From Sinonovacula constricta (taxonomy: Eukaryota > Mollusca > Bivalvia > Cardiida > Solecurtidae): a DNA stretch of 64,000 bases. Numbering within the stretch: the stretch's first letter is position 1; the number at the start of each line of letters is the position of its first letter. Positions 39,180-51,612 of this stretch are shown one piece after another. The position numbers and the translations under genes were made by a program. The stretch spans positions 33,513,665 through 33,577,664 of the forward strand of contig CM017567.1 of the NCBI GenBank assembly GCA_007844125.1, in the 5' to 3' direction. The notes below the pieces were generated by a model. It saw nothing but the letters and a program-made list of their open reading frames with translations. It made no database searches and had not been told where the DNA came from.

Positions 39180-41444
39180 GCAAAAACCTGTTTCGCTTTG
39201 AACAGTTTATGCTTACCAATTTATTTTAGTCGATAACAGATGTATGTTTAATCTCTATTGTGGCATTCCTCAATCATTTGGAACCGACATTTATGGACGG
39301 TTTGAATTCACATGAATTGAAAATGGCGCCATACGATGGATAGGAGTATTTCTTTATGTTTCATGAGGGACATTACTTGTTAGTAATCACAGCATCATTA
39401 ATTCTACTTTTTGCAAACAATTACCGTCGTTTAGAGTGTGAAGACATAAGATGATTAACGAGCTGCCGTAGAATGCGACGTTCCCTCGTTGCACTTACAT
39501 GTACATGCACATGTTTATAATCGTATAGCTCCTATGCTTGCACTTCGAACATATATTGGTCTTTCAAATACTGTTCAATCTGGTATGCCATGTGCCACAG
39601 TATATTTTTTTTATCAGACATGGTCTTTGAATGCGGCCATCCCGATGTTCGGATACTGCTAATGATAAACTGACAGCATTGATCTGTTTCTTATGGAATT
39701 CGTAAGAACATTTTTTGTATACAAGGCTTATACATGTCCAAGAAGGCAAAGGTAACAAACTATCTAAATACAAATGCATGCTGACCACATAGTGTATGCG
39801 AGATGGCTACAATTTAATTGTGACACTTATGTAATTGACAATTTTGTCCTCTTTGAGTCTGATTTAAATGAATATAGACTGGACAGAGATGCGTATTTTT
39901 TTCTTCGCCATCCAATAAACATGTTGATAGTCTAGCGATTTGCGCTATATACGTTCCACTCAGAGTACTATGAACAGGTAAAACACGTCCTTATACTACA
40001 GGACCATGCACCTATGCATGCATGATCAAATATAGGACAAATGATTCATACTGTTATATGTTTCGCCATAATTTAAAATACATTATTGCAGAAACTTCTA
40101 TAATAATACAGTTCTCATTCATGTTATATGGTAAGTCGTATACCGTATTCTTAGATGTGTCAGCTCATAAAAAAAGATCAAAGTCATATAACAAGCAGGC
40201 AGAGGTATTCGGTTAATGTACATGAAAAAAAAAAAGAATTGTATTTTTTTCTTTACAGAACTTTAAACCTAATAAACCTTATTTATGTTAGTTGTTTGTT
40301 GTGATTACTTGAGCCTTGATAAATAAAAATGTATTTAGAGCATCATTTGAAAATTATTAATCATATCATTTTTCTGACTGCCTGATTTATTCCCCTCTCT
40401 CATGTTGTTTAATTGGTCAAATATCTTAAACACATTCCTAAACGTTAAAATAAATATCCATTCTCGCAATCGCAACTTTCTCGAAAATGTAATGAAAGTT
40501 GAACAGCACATTATATATAAAAGATGTTTTTAATCAGGCAATACAATAACGTCCAACCAAAACGCCTAAAGATTATTTTAAATCAACAAACAGAAAATTT
40601 ATATAAATACAACGTAACGCTGTCTAAAGCGCCATTGCATCTCGAGTTATGTTTTTTAACATGGACAGCGTTGTTGATACGTTCGTGCAATTCTATTTAA
40701 TACATTGTGTGTTAGAACGTTTTACTGTTGTTAGCGAAAACCTTCCAATCTTTCGAGTAAACATATATGTTGTTCAGTACGAAATGAATCAATACTTGGC
40801 TGGCATGGAGAAAAGACAAGCATACCTACTGTTTTATTATGCCTTAACATAAGTTTCTGCTAAAGCTAATCCTGTTACGATGTCTGCTCACTTTTTATTC
40901 TAGAAATGTATGACATGAATTTATAACAGTTGTTAAGCCATAGAATTAGAACACCCGTATGACGAAAACCATTGCATATATTTTATATAGTCTTATAGAA
41001 AATTTGAAAATAGATAAACAGTGTTTTTTTCCACAACCGCGAAGCACTAAAATATGCCGAAATATTAGCTGACAACTGGCTATAAGCTAATTTCCCTTTT
41101 GGTCTTTTGTAAAGCGTCTATATATCCCCATTTAAGGGCCAAATGCAGTCGATTCCGTCAAAATATAGGACAAAACATACCAATAATACAGATAAGAGCG
41201 TAGAGAAAGAACGTTGTGTTTTGGTTTGGTTTTCGTTGTCTGTTTATTATCTGCAAATATTTCTGCAAGTAGGTTACCATTCTTAGATACAAGGTAGTTT
41301 GGATATATATAGATGCCTATAACAAGTGCTTGTTATATGTTATATATATAAGTGAAATGTTTAAAAAAGATTTGTAAGGTGCATGTGGTATGGCCCCGAC
41401 CCACACGTCACCTATGACGAGGATAATGAAATACTGCTACCTGA

Positions 41445-41500
<56 letters not shown>

Positions 41501-42200
41501 AAATATACAAGGTAGTTAAGTACGCATGCCACTTCTACGATATTACTTAGACATTGTTAAAACACTAAATTGAGTTAACCGATTTGCTAGCTATCTACGC
41601 TTCTATACCCAGTGGTACCATGAGGGGCGATAATCGTATTTGTCAGCTTAATTAAGTCTCAAATTGTCCAGACAATCTAATTTCTTAGCTCATGGATATG
41701 CAAGGATATCATTTGAATCGAAGGCATCGTTCATCGGGAGTTACTGTAAGGGAATATTGAATACTTAGCTGCCTGTTAATCGGGATTTGCTGCAAGGAGG
41801 GTCACTGATGAATCGTTCTCGTATTTTATTACCACCCAAAGGAACCATTATAAAACAGTTTCTGTCGTATATGATATCACATTTACTACCTTTGTGTCAT
41901 ATCACAAGGGCACACAGAGTTTACAAGTCATATTTTCAGAATGAAATTTAGAGCATTTGTTTTGATTAAGAAATCACGCATTGTAGTCATGTGGTCTTTT
42001 TTTAACTTTTTAAATTTCTTAAAGCTTTATTTAAATACTTTTCCTCGGCTTTTTGTTAATAAAATATCTACAGTATTACATGAACAGCATCAATTGAGTT
42101 TTACAAAATAACTATACACGTCACACATAAGAGAACGGTGAACCATTATGTTTCCACTGTAATCGAGAAAATTAGAGAACAATTAAAATGAACATAGATA
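39180..42200 (+). repeat. Segmental duplicate, copy A (partner of 45290-51260)
   Basis: Ordered matches with the partner: TGAAAATGGCGCCAT at 39319/45401; GTGACACTTATGTAAT at 39820/48863; GAGTCTGATTTAAAT at 39857/48897; AAAATATGCCGAA near 41050/50163; TTGTGTTTT..TCTGTTTA at 41215/50216; TTCTTAGCTCATGGATATGC at 41681/50752; TTAAAATGAAC at 42183/51246. Similarity is patchy, roughly 70-80% by eye. No reading frame is preserved between the copies, so the duplicated unit is non-coding as far as can be seen. Confidence 0.8.
41442..41503. repeat. (GAAA)n microsatellite
   Basis: About fifteen GAAA units directly after CACCTATGACGAGGATAATG..ACTGCTACCT. That arrangement could be the tail of an old retroposon. 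Confidence 0.93.
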
Positions 42201-44644
42201 TATATGTGTGTCCATTTATATCCCGCCTTAAGCAAATGCCGTGGTTAGGCGCGAAACAACTACATAAATTGGTGCCTAAAGCTGAACATGATGACACAAT
42301 GACTAATAAAGCAGACTTAAGTAATTAAAGAAACCCAATATGTACTTTCAGAATGTCGTCTTTTTTTGCAATCGATAATGTAGACAAGTTTACAAAGAAA
42401 AGGCAGGCAGCAGAGCAGTAATTGTAACAAATACATTTCCCTATATATTAACCCTAGTAAATATAAAATCGTACTATTTATTATTTTAAATGATCAGACA
42501 ATTAAAAATCTTGCACAATGTTTACATATTATAATCCTAGATATACGTGTTTAATAGCAGTATCACATCATAGTTACTGTGTAACTGTTTTCTGAAATCA
42601 CAAATAGAATTAAAGATTCTGTCTTATGCTATTAAATTCATCCAGATTTTGTTAAGTTTACATTGATCAATACGCAGTCAGAATTAAATCATACTTGAAG
42701 ATTAAAACCAAGAAGAACTTAATTACATTGTGATTTCTATTACCGATAATGAGCAAGTTTAGGTATAGACAGGATTCTGTTGATCATTATAACTTCGAAA
42801 TTCTGAATTGCATTTGTTCACCTCATGGAGTGGTACAAAACATGCGGGTACGAAACTGCTATTATTTTAACATATGCCACGCAATCATAATATTGTCCTA
42901 ATATGATTCAATGGCTGTCTAAGTGTTTGTTCGCTTAAGCTTTTCTTAGTCTTTGCTTTCGTTTTAGTCAAATGCATCAATATTTCCGCATTGACATACC
43001 GAAATGCCAAATTTTGAAATCGACATCTAGGCAAGACAAATTTTACAATTTCCCTTTGTAAATACTAGCAATCACATATAACACAAACAATGTTCAGTTA
43101 TTTTGTGTATTAAAGATTTCTCAGTGTTCACACTTACCTGTGTAGGCTGTAGATTAAACTGTATATTTTACATTCCCAGCCTGCATCGGAATCGTCAAAA
43201 TGGCTACTAATTTTCCTGCGCTTTCTGTTTTGTTTACAGTCAGCTTCAATTAGTTAACGGCGATGTTTTATAAGAGGAATATTCTATTATGGCGCGATGT
43301 GTTAAAGTATTTTTGCTTGAACTGCAACACCTATCAACCATAATAAATATTAGGCATATTCCTTGATTAAGTCATTAATGCTACTGTCTTCCTCCCCGTT
43401 CAAATAATGTGAAATCAGCAGAAGTTATAAAAAAAGGTTATGCATAGAAAGAAAACTATTAATGCCGTTTATAACGCGTTGTTCAGTGCAGAAAGGTAAC
43501 TCAACATGAACCCTATATGCCCTCGATTTTCGGTAATAATTGCTTATGTAACTCTCACTTTCGGATCATTGTCACATAAATGCTAAAGCCTTGGCGCAAT
43601 ACTTATTATGTATTAGCTTAGTTGGCATAAATACTTGCAAGAAGACGATAGACACAGATCATCGTTGTTGTGATCATTAGACACTTGGAGGTGAATTACA
43701 CCATCTGCAATCTCATTTTTTCTTTACATTAAATAAATCGCCCTGTTTATTATTCTTTTCCATGTAGTATTGTTTGGCCTAACACCGGCTTTTGACCTTA
43801 AATCTTAAAACAATATAAATTATATACTGAAATTACGGACAGATTACTTGATTCATAAACACAGCTATTGATGTGAAGTGTTCATAATTAAAACAAACAT
43901 ATGTTCATGTATTGAAGAGGCTTAACACTTCTTAGAGAGAGCTTGCTTTACTAACCCTTATTATAATAATCTTTGATATACAATATCGGTTAGGTTTTTT
44001 TTATTTTAAAACGAGAAGTCGATAATCAATGAAATTATTTTTAGATGTCAGATCTTTCTAAATCAAATGTAAATACTACAAGTTTACGGATTGAAAATTC
44101 AAAATCTAAAACGTATTGACGGTAATATAAGTTGTCACTCATTTCAATAAATTTGAAACGGAATCTTTGAAGACATTTACTAGGGTAATTTTATATTTAT
44201 GATTACATATTAATAAAGTTTTAGAAGTTATGTTTGGCTCGTGTGATATAGTCAAAGGACACCGGTTATGATTGCGTAAATACACGCGTCATTATAAAGA
44301 TATACCGTTCAAAGAAGTTTAACTGGCGGACATTATTAGTACCAGATAGTGCCGGAAAGCGTCTGTGTTTGTTATTATATTACTTTTATGGATAAGCTTT
44401 TATGAAAGCAGATTCTGCCAGCTATTCTTTTAAACATCTAAAAGTGCAGAAACATTTTATTACTACATTAAATGCAATTATTAAAGTGCATACGTGTTTT
44501 GTTGATGATGCTATTTGTGTTTGTAATAATCAAAGAGCTATTAATATGGTTTATGTTAAAGCGGTAATTGCTGTAGTGGTTTATTTGCCAGCCCCTCTAT
44601 TATTCGTCTTCATCCGCGATGTTTACATTTGAACGTACAAGTAA
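42201..44644. other. AT-rich DNA without recognised gene
   Basis: A weak module-like block near 43450-43500 is not certain. A 76-codon plus frame at 44402-44632 is unrecognised. Confidence 0.4.
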
Positions 44645-45560
44645 ACCCCATTAATACGGAATATAGTTGAAGAGGTAATTCCTTCCCTGATTAATTCGCT
44701 GATCCCATTATTCAGCCGCCAGCATTAGCGACATTTCACGGCAATAAATCTTCGATTGTGGACCGTTTATGGGCATAGCTTAGCTCTTAGATAAAATGCT
44801 GTTATTTACTGCATGCCGATTGGTTTTCCTGTGCAAATTTCAAGAAAAGTTACGATGTCGAAATTACCATTTCTTTTAAGGGGTTAAAATTGCATAAAAA
44901 ATAATATCATAAAGTAAACGGATAGAAAATACGTATTTATTAAAGAGACAAGACATATGAATTATGTTGATAAATTATTTGTGTGTCCTTGTTGTTTTAC
45001 TTAAGCCTAAGTCATGACTTAAGCCCAAGTCACAATTTTCATACCAACAAAACATAAGCCTACTTATAAAGTTTCAAAGTGATTTCAAGCTCAAAGAAGC
45101 AAAGCTTCACGTTGCTAAGTATATAATGCAGGTATTGTGGATTGAAATCCATGACTTGAGTAATTCTTACTTATGAATAGTTGGTAAGTATGTTAAAATT
45201 TACTTTCGGAAATGTTTAATGGAACATATGGGCATTCTGTAACTAGTTCCTATCTTCATCAATTTAAAAGTGAAACAGTTTTAATTTACTGATATACTCC
45301 TTGTCTTATTTGTCCATAATTGATGTATTCTTAATATCCGTTATGATATTACTCGTTCATTCGGAACTAACTAATGTGAATGGTGTTAGTTCACGGGAAT
45401 TGAAAATGGCGCCATTCGATTGATGTTTATTTTTCATAAAGGACATGACATGCTTGTCATCACAGTTACATTGATTCAATATTTTTGCAAACATTTACCT
45501 TGGTAGTGATCTAGGATAACAACGATCTGTTGTAAACGACGTTTCCCGGTTGATCTGACA
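44645..45560 (+). repeat. Landmark module M7, reference copy
   Basis: The clearest module: ATACGGAATATAG and AGAGGTAATTCCTTCCCTG (44655-44690), CAGCCGCCAGCATTAGCGAC, ATTTACTGCATGCCGATTGG (44813-44822), AAAGTTACGATGTCGAAAT, and TGAAAATGGCGCC at 45401-45413. It is the start of duplicate copy B. ATGGCGCC is followed after two codons by TGA. Confidence 0.72.
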
Positions 45561-45639
45561 TGCGTGTAGAGATAGTCATAAAACCACAATGCTTATGTTC
45601 GCATATAACTCTAGTTCTACTATATAGCCTGGTGGACAA

Positions 45640-46515
45640 TCTGGTTATGCCAGGTGTCAGATTTGCTCAATGTATTCAGTGGTCAGGTGTCAGGACAATG
45701 GGATGGGATGGGATTAGCCGGCATTTTTGCCGATACTGTGCAGCGACATTTCTATCATTATAGCACAGGGGCACTTATGAGGTGCCCAGGAACTGAACCC
45801 GGCCGGTCCATTATACTGACACCGACGAGTCAGGCGTAATGCTGTCCCCTTAGCCCCGAGCGGTAGGGGGGAAGCCACTACTACCAACTTTAAAGTCTTT
45901 GCTTTGACCCGGCCGGGGTTCGAACCCACGACCTTCCGATCCGCAAGCTGACGCTCTACCACCTGAGCTATTGCGGCCGGTCTCAGGACAATGGAACTGG
46001 GTCAGAGAACAGACTTACTCAATGAAGTCAGTGGGTCCTATGACTAGCCGTGTGACTTGGTCAGGCGTCAGATTTGCTCAATGATTCAATTGGTCCGGTT
46101 TCAGGACAATGGAATGAGTCAGACGTCAGACCTGCTCAATGATTCAGTTGAGCCTGTGTCAGGACAATGGAACTGGGCCAGAGGTCAGACTCGCTAAGTG
46201 AAGCCAGTTTGTCCGATGTCTAGAGTTGTGACTTGGCAAGGCGTCAGATTTGCTCAATGAATCAGTTGATCCGGCGTATGGACAATGTGACTGGGTCAGA
46301 CGTCAGACTTGCTCAATGATTATATTGGTCCGGTATCTGGACAATGAGACTGGGACACCGTCAGACTGGCTCATTGATTCAGTTTGTCCGGTGTCACGAC
46401 ATTAGAACTGGGTCAGAGGTCAGACATGCCCAATGAAGTCAGTCGGTCCGTTGTCTGGGTAATATGACTGGTTGTTATATCATGCTAGGTATTCTCGGCA
46501 TGCTATTAGTGCAGG
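45640..46515 (+). repeat. 58-bp minisatellite grown from SINE-B sequence
   Basis: Nine diverged units of 58-59 bp with consensus elements GTCAGATTTGCTCAATGATT, CAGTTGGTCCGGTGTC and AGGACAATGGAACTGGGTC. The last unit runs into TATCATGCTAGGTATTCTCG, which aligns with the SINE-B body at about 6548-6570, and the unit itself resembles the SINE-B block CCGGTGTCAGGATAATGTGA. A three-unit higher-order pattern is visible: every third unit has GAAGTCAGT and a TGTCTAG-type variant. A SINE-A is inserted in the first unit. Confidence 0.85.
45702..45982 (-). mobile_element. SINE-A retroposon with 12-bp TSD, inside the minisatellite
   Basis: Minus-strand full-length copy. Head GGCCGCAATAGCTCAGGTGG (45980-45961), B box GGTTCGAACCCC, the same body blocks as at 28474, tail ATCCCATCCCATCC. 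Direct repeats TCAGGACAATGG at 45690-45701 and 45983-45994 come from the minisatellite unit, so the SINE landed after the array existed. Confidence 0.95.
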
Positions 46516-46937
46516 CAACATTACAACTTTAACCTCTTCATACTCGGCTCCTTTCTCTAACAAAGTCCTAAGTTAACAGCTGTTAACAAAGTTCCTGTTA
46601 TTGGCAGCTATAGTATTGTCTGCATACACACATTGGACTCCATAAACAGCCCCGTTATCCACAGCATCGCCAATAATATTGTCTACAAACAAATGTAGAG
46701 ATCCATTTGGGATGGATATGTACCGTTTCTATTCTCAAAACGGCCCTTTGTTAAAAGCGTAACACACACGTAACTATCAATAGAAAATTGTATACTATAT
46801 AAATATCATTTTAGACCAAATTGCGTATACGAAGGTTTTCTGAACCTCCTACCCTTGACTGGAACGACTTGTATTCATACCTTTAAGACGGGTCACTGAA
46901 ATAACATGAATTGTACTAACACTTAAATTAATATAAA
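46516..46937. other. Unique DNA with a 16-bp perfect palindrome
   Basis: GTTAACAGCTGTTAAC at 46572-46587 is self-complementary. No gene seen. Confidence 0.5.
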
Positions 46938-47008
46938 CACTACTACTAAAAAATACCACTTTTGCAACAACAATCACTTTTACTACTTCTACTACTACTA
47001 CTACTACA

Positions 47009-47049
<41 letters not shown>

Positions 47050-47225
47050 CACTACTGCTACTACTACTACAACTATTACTACTACTATTACTACTTCTAC
47101 TATTACTACTACTTCTTCTTCTACTACTACTACTACTACTACTTTTACTACTTTTACTATTATTACTACTGCTACTACTACCACTACTATTATTTCTAGT
47201 ATTATTATTACTGCTGCTGCTGCTG

Positions 47226-47274
<49 letters not shown>

Positions 47275-47470
47275 TACTACTACTAGTTCTACTACTACTA
47301 CTATTACTACAACTACTACTACTTACTACTTCTTCATACTACCCCTACTAATACCACTTCTACTACTACTACAACCTCTAATACTCTTACTACTGCCATT
47401 ACTATAAATACTACTACTACTACTGCCACCACAACTGCTACCACCTCTACTACTGCTAGTAGTAGTAGTT
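46938..47470. repeat. (TAC)n/(ACT)n imperfect microsatellite, about 500 bp
   Basis: Long trinucleotide array with CTT, TTT and GCT interruptions. Poly-Leu and poly-Val open frames across it are artefacts. Confidence 0.95.
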
Positions 47471-47495
47471 GTACTACATCATACGTTAAGGACAT

Positions 47496-47603
47496 GCTAT
47501 ACACAGTGAAGGCAGCACTATATCTGCTTCAAGTGAACACCGTCTCCAGATAACTGAAATACTGCTGGTGGGACGATAAACCCAATAAACAAACAAACAA
47601 ACT
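47496..47603 (+). mobile_element. SINE-B retroposon, strongly 5'-truncated, 10-bp TSD
   Basis: Only the 3' part (GCTATACACAGTGAAGGCAG to the tail CCCAATAAACAAACAAAC) lies between direct repeats TTAAGGACAT at 47486-47495 and 47604-47613. It is immediately downstream of the TAC array. Confidence 0.92.
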
Positions 47604-47613
47604 TTAAGGACAT

Positions 47614-48054
47614 TATCTATCCTTTCAGAAATGTTGTCCTCCTACATGGTTCGAAGGCTGTCTTGTTGTTATAAGGTTATATTTGTTTATACTTTCTTTA
47701 ACCATAAAACAAAACAATAAGAAATTTAATATATTTTAACATCAACTAAAATGTTTTGAAACAACTGCTTGATTAAATCGAAACATACTTCCCCCAAAAG
47801 CAACGACATCAATCAAACATAACTCGATTTAAGGGATATGTTTGATTTTGTCTTTTCAAGTGAGGTTCGTTATAATTGCCATAACTTAGTGACAATGAAA
47901 AATATTCAATAACATACAATGTCACTTAGGGTAGTGACTGACTGTCCACTTTCCTGTGTGGTTGGGAACAAGGTACATTACAGGGTTGCTTATATGAATC
48001 AAAACAGTAGAGTTTTTGAGCCATAACAGCTACCATTCTGGGCAATAGTCATCA
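47614..48054. other. AT-rich DNA without recognised feature
   Basis: Nothing recognised. Confidence 0.5.
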
Positions 48055-48366
48055 ATATGTTTATTTGTTTATTGGGTTTATAGTCCAATCAACAGTATTT
48101 GATTTCTGTGAAGACGGTGTCCACACATAGAGTTGCCTTCACTGTGTCTAAGATGCCATGAACTCCTGGCATGATACTAAACCCAGTCAAATTATCCTGA
48201 CACCGCGACAATCAGTCGTGGAATGACCCGTATATTTGCATGGGCGTTTGCAAGGGAGCTATACCTCTATCATTTTAACGACTTTGCTTGGTCGCATCGC
48301 GGGATCGAACCCGGGACCTGTCCTACCTGGAGCCGACTCTCTACCGATTGCGCTTCCAGGTCCGGT
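48055..48366 (-). mobile_element. SINE-B retroposon, near full length
   Basis: Minus strand. Head CCGGACCTGGAAGCGCAATC with A-box-like GCGCAATCGGTAGAGAGTC and B box GGTTCGATCCC. The body has CCACGACTGATTGTCGCGG and CCAGGAGTTCATGGCATC, and the tail is AACCCAATAAACAAATAAAC. The most complete head of the family in this window. Direct repeats not identified. Confidence 0.85.
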
Positions 48367-48689
48367 CGTTATCTCGAATACTGTAAGTGTAATAAAGTTT
48401 TAAAAAGTACCGACATGAAGATTATACAAGTAGTGATAATGCCGGGTTCCATTAGGGTCGATGACATTTTGTTCAATGAGTATTGCAGGTCGAACGTCTC
48501 TTGTTTTACCAGAAGGGCTGGGAGAAAAGAACATGTGCGTTATTTAGAACCTTCACTAGAAAAAAACAACAACTAAATATCGAATTTATTACCGGGGTCT
48601 TATGTATTAGGCCCATAAAGAGCTAACTTGAAAGTGCATTTTCAGATAGACTTTTGTTAAGCTTTATTTATATTGCAAAGGCCGCTATT

Positions 48690-51260
48690 GCATGCCTTAT
48701 GATGTGACACAATTTATCCAATTCTTAAGAAAAGTGTTGGAAAATATTTTTTCTCGATATTGTTCAGCTCTGGTAGATTGGTTATACAAGATGACAATGG
48801 CGACAACCTATTTAAATATAAATGCGTACTACTCACGTATTCGAGATGGGGAGATGTTTAGTGTGACACTTATGTAATAGAGAAATTTCCTTCTATGAGT
48901 CTGATTTAAATAGACATGGACTAGACAGTGCTCTGTATTTATTCTCTCGACTTTCAATAAACATGAAGTGACAGTCTGAGGAATTTCGCTGAATACGCTC
49001 CTCATCTAATATTTATGCAAGGGAAAAAAACAACGTTGAATCGTAATTCATAAAATATTCTTTTTTTTATGACCAACCCCAATGTTGTTTTAGCTACGTT
49101 GCATTCGGCCTTTAATAAAGACACTTTGTTGATGACTGGCCGCAATAGTTTAGGTGGTAGAGTGTCGGCCCTCCCCTGTGAAATTAGTCAGGTGTTCCGA
49201 ATATAAAATATATTGAATGATTGAGTCTTAGTTTTGCATACATCTTAAGACCAAGCGTACTGACTCTTATCATACGGCCGCAATAGCTTTGGTGGTAGAG
49301 CGTCGGCTTGCGGATCGGGAGGTCGCGGGTTCAAACTCCGGCCGGGTCTAACCAAAGACTTTAAAGTTGGTAGTAGTGGCTTCCCTCTTAACGCTCGGGG
49401 CTAAGGGGACAGCATTACGCCTGACTCGTCGGTGTCAGTATAATGGACCGGCCGGGTTCAGTCCCTGGGCACCTCATAAGTGCCCCTGTGCTAAAATGAT
49501 AGAAATGTCGCTGCACAGTATCAGAAAAAATGCCGGCTAATCCCTAATCCCTCACTTTGTTGATGAGCAGTTCTATGCAATATGTTGATCTAACGAACTA
49601 TACTGTTGTCGGGTTTTATGTAAATTTGTTAAAAGAAATATAAAACACGCAATGTTTGTGCATTGTCGCGATGGTATTGATTATTTCCGGGGAAACATGA
49701 TTTATGCTTGACTGATCTAACACTAAAGTATCCAGCTTTCGAGAAAATGTATGTGATATGTTAATCCAAATGGTCTTAGGCAAACAAATATTGGGTTGAC
49801 ATATGATTAAGACTAGACGATCTAAACCAATTGTATTATTTTGACCAAGTTTCAGTTAAATCTATAACATGTTGCTATTTATGTATGCATTTTATTGCAA
49901 GGATGTCATGACATTTAAGAATTACACCTATTCAGCCATAAAAAGAGATGAAAACATAAATATCAAATAATATATCAAATTGAATATAAGAAAACATTTG
50001 CGAATGGAAAACTGTTTTGTTCTCACAAATGCCTTCTTATATATAGTGAAATATTATTGTAACGTTGCAAATTAGGCATTTTCCATTTTTTTGTTTTTTT
50101 GTAAGAAGTCTATACATTCATTCTATACTTTTTATTCAGTGGCAAATATATACGAGTCTGCCAAAATATGCGAATATATCACGTTAATTATAGAGAAAGG
50201 TGTGTAGATCTAGCGTTGTGTTTTTTCCTTATTTTCTGTTATCTGTTTAATTTGCAAATGCCTCTGCAAATGGATTAGCGTCATTCTTAATTATAAGAAA
50301 CAAAACATAATAGGTTCTTTTGAGCTACACATCAAACACAGATTAAGGCGCCAAGCATCTTTATATCTCAATGTAACTATGAACATGTTAAGTTATAAGT
50401 TTGTAACATACGCTTGCCCCACCTCCTAAAATAGGATTTTTTTTTTAGATCAAAGTGGCTGATTTTCACTTGCTAAGTAGGAGATTTGACATTTTCATAT
50501 AAACAAAGAAGATAGTTTTCTGTTACCAAAAAGGGAGATTCTGAAATATGTAAATCACCCCTCATTTTCAAAACGTTTTGAACCTTAAAAGGGGGAGTCT
50601 CCCTCCAAACGTGGGACAGTTCACATGCATGACCTCCAGTATGTTAAAAAACACTAAAACTATATCATTAACCTTCTATACCCAGTGGTATCAACAGGGA
50701 CGGTAACGGTATATGTCAACTGAATTAGGTCAAATTGCCTAGACAATCTAGTTTCTTAGCTCATGGATATGCAAGGATACCATTAGAATCGAAGACACCG
50801 TTCAGCCGTCGTTACTGTGAGGGAACATTGACCACCGAACTCCAGGTTTATCATCCATTGCTCTCAGAAAGGTCACTGGCATTTTTTTCTTGTTTAACGA
50901 CCACCTAAGGAACTAACATAAAACCGTGTCTGTTGTATGATTCCATCTTTACTACTGTTGTTTTATAGCCTTGTGGGACAAACAGTTGACTACAAGTCAA
51001 AATTTTCAAATTGAAATTTAGACAATAAGTTTAAAAAAAGAATGGCATCGCGTATTGTTGTCTAGTGGCCGACTTTTACTGGTACATTTCACTAAGGATT
51101 CATTCAAAGTTGTTTTTTATAATTTTGTGAGTTTATAAAAATAAAAAGGAACTTATCGACTTTAACAGGATTACTATATCAGTAAAGAAAAAGATGCACG
51201 ACTGTATGCCAAATGCAATTAAGATATCCTATTCTTAGAGCCTAATTAAAATGAACCTGA
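48690..51260 (+). repeat. Segmental duplicate, copy B, distal part
   Basis: Continues the partner of 39180-42200 after a 3.2-kb interval filled with the 58-bp minisatellite, SINEs and the TAC array. Landmark distances are close to those in copy A: 589 against 631 bp from the AAAATATGC block to the CTCATGGATATGC block, and about 495 against 503 bp from there to TTAAAATGAAC. Interrupted by the composite SINE at 49136. Confidence 0.78.
49136..49552 (+). mobile_element. Composite SINE-A insertion with 14-bp TSD
   Basis: Perfect direct repeats CACTTTGTTGATGA (49122-49135 and 49553-49566) enclose three parts: a 5' SINE-A head fragment of about 40 bp (GGCCGCAATAGTTTAGGTGG...), about 95-100 bp of unrelated sequence, and then a full SINE-A from 49275 with A and B boxes, body and TAATCCC tail. 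The duplication shows that all three parts arrived together or that one insertion was later rearranged. Confidence 0.88.
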
Positions 51261-51612
51261 ATATGTCGGCGTTATGCATTTCTATCCTGTCATAAAACAA
51301 TTGATGGGCAGTCTATTGATTTCTAGAAATGATTTACACCGATAAGTCTGACTGCGGAAAATCGCCTTCACAGAACCCAGCAAAAGAATGCTAACTTCAA
51401 TATCTATACACATGCTTTTTAAACTATTGTATTTCGAACATTCTTTTAAGAAAAAATAAAATTTTAAAGCATTTGCACATTTTATGTATTGGCTTTTTAT
51501 CTTAAATATAAAGAAGATATACACATAAGTATCATTGATATTGCCATAACATAAAGTAAATACTTGGTCAAGTTGTCACTGTATTTGTCAGATAAATGCA
51601 TTGAAATGTCAA
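51261..51612. other. AT-rich DNA without recognised feature
   Basis: An 80-codon minus-strand frame (51282-51524) is unrecognised. Confidence 0.45.

Noticed and set aside
46849..47351. Poly-Leu and poly-Val frames of 111-129 codons
   Set aside because: Translations of the TAC trinucleotide array.
48223..48576. 117-codon plus-strand frame
   Set aside because: It starts inside a minus-strand SINE-B. The frames at 6301-6567, 16439-16714, 28358-28552 and 45560-45962 are SINE-derived in the same way.
49533..49552. TAATCCCTAATCCC as telomere-like repeat
   Set aside because: It is the 3' tail of a SINE-A, lies directly before a target-site duplication, and is only about two units long with a seven-base period.
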